A stretch of DNA of 13,200 nt, taken from positions 1 through 13,200 of the forward strand of contig JBBRLG010000158.1 of NCBI GenBank assembly GCA_038231495.1, in the 5' to 3' direction. The notes beneath the pieces are model-generated. The model searched no databases and was not told where the DNA came from. It saw only the letters and a program-made list of their open reading frames with translations. Shown in pieces: positions 7,373 through 13,200 of the stretch. The translations under genes and the position numbers were made by a program. The stretch comes from JBBRLG01 sp038231495 (GTDB lineage Bacteria; Planctomycetota; Planctomycetia; Gemmatales; Gemmataceae). The number at the start of each line of letters is the position of its first letter. The first letter of the stretch is position 1.

Positions 7373-8546
7373 AAGTGGGAATCGCGGTGCGCTGGAATTC
7401 GTCGAACGCCCGCGTCCAGTGCAGCAGGCGGCGCTCGCTTACCTTGCCCTTGCGGAGTTCCGCGACGCCACGCAACAGGCCCTTCAATTTCTCCATCGAC
7501 GGCCCGGCGTCGGACTGGCCCCAGGCCGCCAAGATTTCCGCCGGCAGGGCGTTGCGCCGCAGCCGCACGTGCTTCGTCAGCGCTTCCAGGAAGCCGCGCG
7601 CCAACGTCCGGGCCAGGAGCCGCCGCGACCCGGCCCGACGATACAGCCGTGCCAGCGCCGAGGCGTAGTCCACGGCGTCGGCCTGGGTCGCGCACGGCGT
7701 CGGCACCGCCGGCCCCAGGCGCACTCCCCAGCGCCACGCCACGACGCCTGCCACGATCGAGAGCGGCACAAGCGCCAAGTGCTGTCCGTAATGGCCCAAA
7801 TAGCCCCAGAAGCCGCCGGACGAGCGGAAACCGTGGTGGTACTCGTCGAAATAAACCTTACCGTCGCGCGCGTGCAACTCGGCCAGGTTTCGCAAGAACA
7901 GCACGTTGTCGTCGCGCCCCAGCCCGTGGTTCGAGATGACGCCGGGGTCGGCGACGGCGATAACGTGGCCCTTGCCGTGCCGTAACAGGACCGCCCCCGG
8001 TTCGTTCCGCACCCACCACAGCGGCAGGCTGCCCGGTGCGACCAGCGCCACGCGGCTGTCGGCACTCAGCCGCGCCACGTCATTCAGATATGCGCCACCC
8101 TCGCCCAGCCGCACCGCTTCGGGCGTTTCCGGTCCGGCGGGCTTGCCGGTGGTCATGACGCCGAGCAGTTGGTGCAAGTGCGAGGTGCGCCGGCCGCACA
8201 ACAGCACGGTGTTGCCTTCATCGACCCAGTGGAGCAAGGCCTGGGCCTCGGCGTCGCTCAGCGCGTCGGCCTCGTCTTGAAACGGCCCGCTGCGCCCCGG
8301 TTCCGCGACGACGAGCAGGCCGCGGTGCTGCGTATTCTGGATGGGGCGCGTGACGGCCACCGGCGTCCAGCCGAGCCGGTCGAGGACGTACGCCGCCTCG
8401 CTCAGCCCGTCGCGCTCCTCGGAATAGACCGAAAACGCGGGCATCCCGACCCCGGCCCGGACGCGCTCGCGCAGCACGTACGCCGCCACGACGCCGAAAA
8501 CGCCGAGGAGCAGCAGTACGAGCAGTCCATTCGTTATACGCGACAT
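7371..8546 (-). CDS. DUF4350 domain membrane protein, MoxR-associated
   Basis: A protein of about 391 residues. An N-terminal TM helix (about 6-25) is followed by a DUF4350-like domain: PAFSVYSEERDGLSEAAYVLDRLGW, here recognised by SVYSEERDGLSEA and YVLDRLGW, then GLLVVAEPG, WVDEGNTVLLCG and GHVIAVADPG. The conserved FDEYHHG motif (about 233-239) precedes a second TM helix (about 256-275). A cytoplasmic tail rich in Arg/Lys and helices follows. DUF4350 proteins are usual neighbours of MoxR ATPases and have a Rossmann-like GATase fold without known activity. The role is probably structural or regulatory in a membrane complex. The start is uncertain. ATG 8546 has a weak GAGA site and places the TM helix directly at the N-terminus; ATG 8558 and TTG 8570 are in-frame alternatives. 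It follows the DUF4129 gene by about 50 bp. Confidence 0.85.
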   Translation of the reverse strand: MSRITNGLLVLLLLGVFGVVAAYVLRERVRAGVGMPAFSVYSEERDGLSEAAYVLDRLGWTPVAVTRPIQNTQHRGLLVVAEPGRSGPFQDEADALSDAEAQALLHWVDEGNTVLLCGRRTSHLHQLLGVMTTGKPAGPETPEAVRLGEGGAYLNDVARLSADSRVALVAPGSLPLWWVRNEPGAVLLRHGKGHVIAVADPGVISNHGLGRDDNVLFLRNLAELHARDGKVYFDEYHHGFRSSGGFWGYLGHYGQHLALVPLSIVAGVVAWRWGVRLGPAVPTPCATQADAVDYASALARLYRRAGSRRLLARTLARGFLEALTKHVRLRRNALPAEILAAWGQSDAGPSMEKLKGLLRGVAELRKGKVSERRLLHWTRAFDEFQRTAIPT

Positions 8547-8596
8547 TTGCGATCTCATTATTCGCGCCAAAGCGTAATGGGCGACGCGAAATAAGC

Positions 8597-10516
8597 CTAC
8601 CGAACAAGCCCCTGAATCGCCTCCGCCAGGTCGTGCCCTTCGCGAAACTCCGCTTGTTCGCAGCCGCGGTCACCGTACCATTTGCGCTCGAACAGGTCGG
8701 TCAATTGCTCGAACGGTGCCCGCAACTCCGCCGGGGCCTGCGGCGCCAATCGAACCTCCTGAACGTATTCGCCGTTGGTCCGCGTCGATTCGTAACGCAG
8801 CAACTGTTTGCGGTGCAGCAACGACAACACGGCCCGGTGCAGCGCCCGCAGTGCGTCGAGGTACCGGCCGTCCTTTGCAAGCTTCTCCGCCTGCTGCCAC
8901 AGCACTGCGACCGGTTGTTCGTGCGGCGGCGGTTCCCCCTCGGCCCCAAGGTCGGCCGTCTTCGCCTTAAGCTCCTTCGGCTTCCGCGCACGGTTACGGT
9001 AGAGGTGGACGCCGAGCAAGGCGAGGCTCGCGACCAGCACCGCCAGGAACAGGCCCGCAAGCACCATCCACCCGGCTTCGCCCAGGCCGCCCCCACCAAC
9101 ATTGGGCGCGACCACGCCGCCCGCCGGCCGACCACCGGGACCGCCGTCGGGGCCGTCGTGCTTGACCTCAACGTGCTTGACCTCGTCCTTGTGCGGGTTC
9201 TCGTTTTTGGCCGACTCCGGCGTGTTCTCGAAGTCATGGCGCCGTTGCAGTCCCTTGACTTCTTCCTTGGTGGGCCGGGGGCGGTCGTTCGGGGTCGGGT
9301 CTGATTTTTCCGGTTGCGCCGACACCGTGTCTTCGAGCAGGGCCAGGCGGTTTTGCAGTTCGCCGAGAACGCTCAGCGCCTTTTTCTGTTCCAAACCGGC
9401 GAAGTCCGTGACCGCCAGCGTGAACCACGGGAACGGGTCGTCGCGCCGACCCCAGGCGGCTTCCAGCTTGTTGCGCGCCGCGCGCAGGCGGACCTCCAGG
9501 CGATTTCCGCCCGTGTAGGGGTCGGTATTGCGAACCGCCTCCGCGACGCGGTCTACTTCCTGGTGGGCCGTGCGGACGGCGGCGAGTCGGGCGTCGGTTT
9601 TCGGCTGGTCGGCCCGCGCCGGCAAGGAGACGAACAACAGGCCCGCGGCCAGCGCCAGCAAGACGCCGACGGCAGCGCGCGTGCGCTCCGCGGCGAACAC
9701 GCGCTGGACGTGGTAGAGCAAATCCAACCCCTCCTGGCGCACGCGCGTGTCGAGGTACAGCAAGAAGTTGCCCACCTCGTTGAACGGTGCCAACAGCAGC
9801 CAGGCGAGCAGGAACAGGCTGAGCAGGTACGCCGGGTTGCCGGTGGCGTCGAGTTGACTGTCAACCAGCGCGGTGTCGAGGCCGCCCAGGCTGCCGGCCA
9901 CCCAGAGCACGACGTTGGCAAGGACGTGCAGATTGACGACGGCAAGGAGCAGCAACGGCAAGCGGATAAGGATGACGCAGCCCGCCTTGGCGGCGTCGAA
10001 CGTCGCCTCGCGGCCGAGTTGTGAGCGACGCCCGTCCGCCGCAACCTTCTCGTCCGCCAACAGCGCGTGGACCGTCGCCCCGTACAGCCACAAGGCGCAA
10101 CCCGGCACCAGTAACAAAAAGATACCCAGCAACACGCCCGGAAAAAGGACGGCCCGCGCGGCACTGTGTTCGATGCCCCGCCGCAGGGCCGCGCGCAGAC
10201 AGGTGCGTAAGTGGGCCGGCTCGTTTTCAGCCCGGCGGCGCAGGAACTCCTGGCACGCGCCGGAGCCGATGCCGGTCAACGGCAGCAACGCCGCGCACGC
10301 CGCCGCCAGAGCCAGGCGAATCAACCCGTCGCCGACAGTCGGCGGATCGGCCGGCAGGTAGGTCACGAGCAGCAGCACGACGCAGAACGCGGGGACGTGG
10401 AAGAGGCCGAGGAGCAGCAGCAGTTGCGGGCCGTCGGCGGCGTAGAGGCGCCAGGCGTCGTCGAGGATTTCTCCCGTGGTCCGAGGCCGAACGTCGAGGA
10501 TGGCGTCAGACGGCAT
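8597..10516 (-). CDS. Multi-TM protein with C-terminal DUF4129 domain
   Basis: This 639-residue membrane protein has an N-terminal half of about six TM helices (around 32-54, 65-84, 123-150, 180-210, 230-256 and 281-300). A periplasm-like stretch follows: helical at about 305-400, then charged and Gly/Pro-rich (about 400-480, many K/D/H/E). A last TM helix (about 482-506) leads to a C-terminal DUF4129 domain (about 535-639) with the signature RYLDALRALHRAVLSLLHRK, TNGEYV, FEQLTDLFERKWYG. DUF4129 domains sit in MoxR/transglutaminase-type clusters; no activity is known. ATG 10516 was chosen over TTG 10546. It overlaps the end of the upstream B-box-like gene by 11 bases, which points to translational coupling. 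The N-terminal multi-helix part is not named with confidence. It recalls membrane domains found fused to such proteins in planctomycetes. Confidence 0.85.
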   Translation of the reverse strand: MPSDAILDVRPRTTGEILDDAWRLYAADGPQLLLLLGLFHVPAFCVVLLLVTYLPADPPTVGDGLIRLALAAACAALLPLTGIGSGACQEFLRRRAENEPAHLRTCLRAALRRGIEHSAARAVLFPGVLLGIFLLLVPGCALWLYGATVHALLADEKVAADGRRSQLGREATFDAAKAGCVILIRLPLLLLAVVNLHVLANVVLWVAGSLGGLDTALVDSQLDATGNPAYLLSLFLLAWLLLAPFNEVGNFLLYLDTRVRQEGLDLLYHVQRVFAAERTRAAVGVLLALAAGLLFVSLPARADQPKTDARLAAVRTAHQEVDRVAEAVRNTDPYTGGNRLEVRLRAARNKLEAAWGRRDDPFPWFTLAVTDFAGLEQKKALSVLGELQNRLALLEDTVSAQPEKSDPTPNDRPRPTKEEVKGLQRRHDFENTPESAKNENPHKDEVKHVEVKHDGPDGGPGGRPAGGVVAPNVGGGGLGEAGWMVLAGLFLAVLVASLALLGVHLYRNRARKPKELKAKTADLGAEGEPPPHEQPVAVLWQQAEKLAKDGRYLDALRALHRAVLSLLHRKQLLRYESTRTNGEYVQEVRLAPQAPAELRAPFEQLTDLFERKWYGDRGCEQAEFREGHDLAEAIQGLVR

Positions 10517-10823
10517 GGCAGGTTTCCGAAAGGCGTGGAACGGCAAGGGAGGCGGCGCGGGCTACTGGTGCGAACCAGCCCCCGGCCAGCCAAAAAAGGC
10601 CGAACAGGAACAGGAACGCCACCACCAATACGAGAGCCGCCACTAGCGTCCGCGCGGCGGCCGACGCGGGCTTGGCCTCGGCGCGTGCCGCGAGTTGGCT
10701 CAAACAACGGTGGCAGTGGTTAATGCCGTCGAGGCGCGTCGAACAGGCCGCACAAATGGCCGTTCGGCACCGGACGCAAATGCCGATGGCGGGTCGGTCG
10801 GGGTGGTAGTAACAGACGGCCAT
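10506..10823 (-). CDS. Small B-box-like zinc-motif protein with one TM helix
   Basis: A 105-residue protein. Residues 4-40 hold a B-box-like set of ligands: C4/H7, C16-x2-C19, C24-x2-C27 and H36 or C37 with C40, probably binding zinc. After an Ala-rich linker comes one TM helix (about 60-82) and a short tail. Domains of this kind are common in small bacterial membrane proteins of unknown function and may mediate protein contacts. A GAGG site 7 bases before the ATG overlaps the upstream region in TGAGGGAAGAAG, only 9 bp after the preceding stop codon. It overlaps the DUF4129 gene by 11 bases. This tight packing shows it is translated with its neighbours and supports it as a real gene despite its size. 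Confidence 0.85.
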   Translation of the reverse strand: MAVCYYHPDRPAIGICVRCRTAICAACSTRLDGINHCHRCLSQLAARAEAKPASAAARTLVAALVLVVAFLFLFGLFWLAGGWFAPVARAASLAVPRLSETCHAV

Positions 10824-10832
10824 CTTCTTCCC

Positions 10833-11759
10833 TCACCGCTTCGGCGTGAAGCTGTCGAGCGCGGAGCGGAAGTCGGTTTGCATGCGCTCGTAATAGGCCT
10901 TCGGGGCGTAACAGCGCACCACATAGAGCATCTTCGTCCGAGTGTTCAGGTACAGGTGGACGAGCATGTGCCACGTCTGCCGGCCGCCGCCCACTTCGAC
11001 GACGAATTCGCGCTCGCTATAGTCCCCCCCGCGGGTTAATAAAACCGGCAAACCGCTGATCGGCACCGCCCGCGTAATGACCGAGGCGTTGGGGCCGTCG
11101 TCGGGCGGTTCCCACGGTTTGCGCGGCGGGCACAGTTCCGCAATCATTTGGCTTTGGTATTCAATTAAGGTCCGATTTGTGAGCGAATCGACCTTCACGT
11201 CGATGAACGCGTACGTTCGCATATCGACGAGGGCGAGGTCGCTTTTGTTGTCCATCGCCTTGACCAGCGGGTCCCGCGGCATCGCCGTCAACACGCCCCA
11301 GGTCTCGGACGGGCGGGTGATGGCATAGCCCGACCGGGTGACTTCCATCGGGCCGGTGTCGTCCACGATCGGCGCCAACGCCTGGGCACGCGCCCAGTTG
11401 CCCATGCCGAACGCCTCGACCTTGCTGAACGCCAGGACCGTCAGGCCGGTGAACAGCACGCCGGCCACGATGCCGAACGAGGCAAACGCCAGGCCGGCCA
11501 GGCGGTCGCGGTGCCGCAGGATGCTCACGACCGCGACGACGCCCAGGACCACCGCGGCGATCGTACCGACGACCGTAAACGCGCCGACCAGGGCACAAAC
11601 GCAGCTGGCGAGGGCCAGGGCGCTGGTGCGCAACGGGGGCCGTTGCGCCGCCGGCGCCTTGATCGGCTCCTGGCATTCGGGGCAGGCCACGGTCTGCCCG
11701 GCGAGGGTGTCTTCCACCTCGAACCGCGCGCCGCAATCGCAGGTCAGCAACAACGCCAT
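10833..11759 (-). CDS. Zinc-ribbon and DUF4190-like membrane protein
   Basis: A 308-residue protein, first of the minus-strand cluster. The N-terminus is a zinc ribbon (C7-x-C9 ... C26-x2-C29, in the pattern CDCGARFEV ... VACPECQ). Two hydrophobic hairpin segments follow (about 45-75 and 85-110) with the DUF4190-type pattern ALASCVCALVG ... LAGLAFASFGIVAGVL. The remaining 190 residues are a soluble domain that I do not recognise with confidence; it reads like an alpha/beta domain (YAITRPSETWGV ... RTLIEYQSQMIAEL ... VVRCYAPKAYYERMQTDFRSALDSF), as in PsbP/lipoprotein-like folds. ATG 11759 was chosen over the ORF extension to 11816: GGAAGG lies just upstream and the zinc ribbon starts at the N-terminus. 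A candidate promoter lies upstream at 11794-11823. Function is unknown. Confidence 0.87.
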   Translation of the reverse strand: MALLLTCDCGARFEVEDTLAGQTVACPECQEPIKAPAAQRPPLRTSALALASCVCALVGAFTVVGTIAAVVLGVVAVVSILRHRDRLAGLAFASFGIVAGVLFTGLTVLAFSKVEAFGMGNWARAQALAPIVDDTGPMEVTRSGYAITRPSETWGVLTAMPRDPLVKAMDNKSDLALVDMRTYAFIDVKVDSLTNRTLIEYQSQMIAELCPPRKPWEPPDDGPNASVITRAVPISGLPVLLTRGGDYSEREFVVEVGGGRQTWHMLVHLYLNTRTKMLYVVRCYAPKAYYERMQTDFRSALDSFTPKR

Positions 11760-11763
11760 GAGT

Positions 11764-11770
11764 ACCTTCC
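11764..11770 (-). promoter_or_regulatory. Shine-Dalgarno GGAAGGT of the zinc-ribbon protein
   Basis: The minus strand reads GGAAGGT, with its AAGG core 5 bases before ATG 11759. It decides this start against the longer in-frame reading from 11816. Confidence 0.65.
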
Positions 11771-11793
11771 CGTCGGTTGAGAGTCGTCCCGCT

Positions 11794-11823
11794 ATTTTAC
11801 GGGAGCCGGCGAACAACAGACAA
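11794..11823 (-). promoter_or_regulatory. Candidate promoter of the minus-strand MoxR cluster
   Basis: On the minus strand TTGTCT (11823-11818, 4/6) and TAAAAT (11799-11794, 5/6) are 18 bases apart. Transcription would start near 11787, giving a leader of about 28 bases that includes the Shine-Dalgarno. TCCCG/CGGGA (11787-11791 with 11800-11804) forms a small hairpin across the -10. Confidence 0.4.
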
Positions 11824-11845
11824 TGGACAAGCGATGCATTATAAT
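11817..11845 (+). promoter_or_regulatory. Candidate promoter of the right-edge membrane protein gene
   Basis: A perfect -10 TATAAT (11840-11845) lies 17 bases after CAGACA (11817-11822, 4/6 to TTGACA). The -10 is inside the perfect palindrome CATTATAATG (11837-11846), so the minus strand carries TATAAT too, but no -35 fits there. The start near 11852 leaves a leader of about 80 bases. The -35 overlaps the -35 of the opposing candidate promoter. Confidence 0.5.
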
Positions 11846-11896
11846 GGAATCTTGCGTCCGACCTTCGTCCCCGACGGCGTGCAGTCGTCTTACTCC

Positions 11897-11921
11897 GGGG
11901 TGGGGGGGCGGGTCAGAAGGG
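11897..11921 (+). other. G-rich tract with G-quadruplex pattern in the 5' leader
   Basis: Runs of G at 11897-11900, 11902-11908, 11910-11912 and 11919-11921 are separated by loops of 1, 1 and 6 bases, matching the G3+N1-7 quadruplex pattern. A further GGG lies at 11927-11929. The tract is on the sense strand, a few bases before ATG 11934. Confidence 0.6.
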
Positions 11922-11933
11922 ACAGCGGGAACC

Positions 11934-13200
11934 ATGAGTTCGTCGATCTTTTTTGACATCAACCTGCCGACCGCCGCGACCTGGTTCTATTTCTCCGGGT
12001 TGCTGGCCGTCGCCCTCTTCTTCAAGTTTACGCGCCTGCTCAGCGTCCGCAACCTCGACGTGCTCGCGCTGTTCCTGCTCATGCCCGGCATGCTTATTGG
12101 GCTGGCGTCGGAGGGCCGCGACTGGTGGGCGTACTTCTGGCTGTTCCTCGCGTCGGGCTACGTCCTGGTCCGCTGCCTTTTCGACTTGACCCTCGTGCGC
12201 CGCCCGGCGATGGCACCGAACCTCAGCCCGGCGGGCCTCTTCTGGCTGGGCGGGACGCTGTTCGCCAGCCTTATCATGGTGCCGGTGCGCCTGCCCGCCG
12301 AGGGCGCTCCCAGTACCGACCCGCCCCAAAGCCCCATCGGCAGTGCCGTGCCGCGCGAGATCGAAAAACACCTCGTCGCGCCGACCGGCGACGTGCCGTT
12401 GAACGTCTGGGTGGAACGCGCCCTGGCCATGCTGTGCCACCTGTCGGTCGTCGCCGGCATGGTGCTGATCGGCTGGCGGCACTTCGACGACTTCCACGCC
12501 GGCGTCGCGGCGGCGACGTTCTACCTGTTGTTACCGTACACCTATTTGCTGATGCCGGCGACGGCGCTGGGGGTCGGCCGTTGGGACCACGCCTGGCCGA
12601 TGGCGCTGATGGTGTGGTCGGTGTTCTGTTACCGACGGCCGGTGCTGGCGGGCATGTTTTTAGGTCTGGCGGCGGGGAGCGTGCTGTTCCCGGTGCTGAC
12701 GTTGCCGGTCTGGTTGAGCTTTTACTGGCGGCGCGGCGCGACGCGGTTCGGGCTGGCCTTCCTGGGCAGCGCGGGGTTGTGCCTGGGCGCGATCACCTTG
12801 CTGTTATGGCTGCGGGGCGACTGGCCGGAGGGGTTGCCGTCGGAGTGGGCGTTGGCGAGTTGGCAACCCTGGCGCGAGTCGCCGACCGGCGTGCTTGGCT
12901 TCTGGCAGGGAATCCACTGGGCGTACCGCATCCCGGTGTTTGTCGCCTACGTGACGTTCGTGATGGGGACGCTGTTCTGGCCGGCACCGAAGAATTTGGC
13001 ACACGTCCTGGCCCTGTCGTCGGCGTTGCTGGTCGGCATCCAGTTCTGGTACGCGGACCGCGGCGGCGTTCACGTCCTCTGGTATTTGCCATTCTTTTTG
13101 TTGTTAATCTTCCGCCCGAACCTGACCAACGCTCAACCGCCGCGTCCAAGGCCGGACGACTGGCTGGCCCGTCTGGCCCGTGCGCTCGGCCGGCTTCTGC
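11934..13200 (+). CDS. Polytopic membrane protein, partial (3' end beyond window)
   Basis: From ATG 11934 the frame stays open for 422 codons to the last base, so the gene continues to the right. About 11-12 hydrophobic segments are visible (for example 15-31, 42-60, 64-84, 98-118, 163-181, 189-210, 237-262, 271-292, 354-372 and 381-393), so it is an inner-membrane protein. A loop at about 120-160 is probably extracytoplasmic. The stretch RRPVLAGMFLGLAAGSVLFPVLTLP recalls GT-C type glycosyltransferases (GT87/DUF2029-like; motif pieces RRPVLAGMFLGLAAG and FPVLTLP). This is a resemblance, not an assignment. The Pro/Arg-rich end (PPRPRPDDW) suggests the stop codon is close. The start is the only plausible one: no in-frame start lies just upstream, and a GGGA is only 3 bases before it, so the ribosome site is weak. 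It is transcribed away from the MoxR cluster. Confidence 0.85.
   Translation, partial: MSSSIFFDINLPTAATWFYFSGLLAVALFFKFTRLLSVRNLDVLALFLLMPGMLIGLASEGRDWWAYFWLFLASGYVLVRCLFDLTLVRRPAMAPNLSPAGLFWLGGTLFASLIMVPVRLPAEGAPSTDPPQSPIGSAVPREIEKHLVAPTGDVPLNVWVERALAMLCHLSVVAGMVLIGWRHFDDFHAGVAAATFYLLLPYTYLLMPATALGVGRWDHAWPMALMVWSVFCYRRPVLAGMFLGLAAGSVLFPVLTLPVWLSFYWRRGATRFGLAFLGSAGLCLGAITLLLWLRGDWPEGLPSEWALASWQPWRESPTGVLGFWQGIHWAYRIPVFVAYVTFVMGTLFWPAPKNLAHVLALSSALLVGIQFWYADRGGVHVLWYLPFFLLLIFRPNLTNAQPPRPRPDDWLARLARALGRLL

Noticed and set aside
6411..7985. Long plus-strand ORF (524 codons) opposite moxR and the DUF4350 gene
   Set aside because: It lies antisense to two well-recognised genes and runs through the intergenic repeat. 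Its Arg/Gln/Val-rich composition shows no domain; it is a GC-rich shadow frame.
8633..10024. Two plus-strand ORFs (8633-9304 and 9314-10024) opposite the DUF4129 gene
   Set aside because: Both are antisense to a multi-TM/DUF4129 protein with a clear signature. Their Gln/Arg-rich translations look like mirrored frames.
11913..12497. 194-codon minus-strand ORF opposite the right-edge membrane protein
   Set aside because: The plus frame encodes coherent TM helices to the window end; the minus frame is charged low-complexity sequence.

Overview
The window looks like chromosomal DNA of a planctomycete, most likely from the Gemmataceae or a close relative. Three things suggest this: high GC content; a receptor-like Ser/Thr kinase with an N-terminal zinc-binding HC2 motif and a C-terminal WD40 region; and a MoxR / DUF4350 / DUF4129 membrane cluster separated by short repeats. 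The placement rests on remembered family features, not on a database search. I see no rRNA, tRNA, transposase, CRISPR array or phage gene.

Layout. Bases 1-223 are non-coding. They hold a large inverted repeat with two hairpins nested in it, a weak promoter candidate and a Shine-Dalgarno sequence. Bases 224-3799 (+) encode a 1191-residue transmembrane Ser/Thr kinase with about 14 beta-propeller blades. It converges on a minus-strand cluster of six genes read from 11759 down to 3874: a zinc-ribbon/DUF4190-type membrane protein; a small B-box-like zinc/one-TM protein; a multi-TM protein with a C-terminal DUF4129 domain; a DUF4350 protein; a MoxR AAA+ ATPase; and a secreted DPP-IV-like S9 serine peptidase. 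The first three genes are 9 bp apart or overlap by 11 bp. The later gaps are about 50, 63 and 86 bp, and the two gaps flanking moxR each carry a different heptanucleotide repeat. A short divergent region (11760-11933) has candidate promoters for both directions and a G-rich stretch. It leads into a plus-strand polytopic membrane protein (from 11934) that is still open at the right edge.

How the genes may work together. MoxR ATPases usually act as chaperones with DUF58/VWA partners. DUF4350 and DUF4129 membrane proteins are their common neighbours, probably as an envelope-associated complex. No DUF58/VWA gene is present here; the position after moxR is taken by an exported peptidase. The two small zinc-motif membrane proteins at the head of the cluster may belong to the same module. 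This is inferred from gene order only. The kinase and the right-edge membrane protein are probably separate transcription units.
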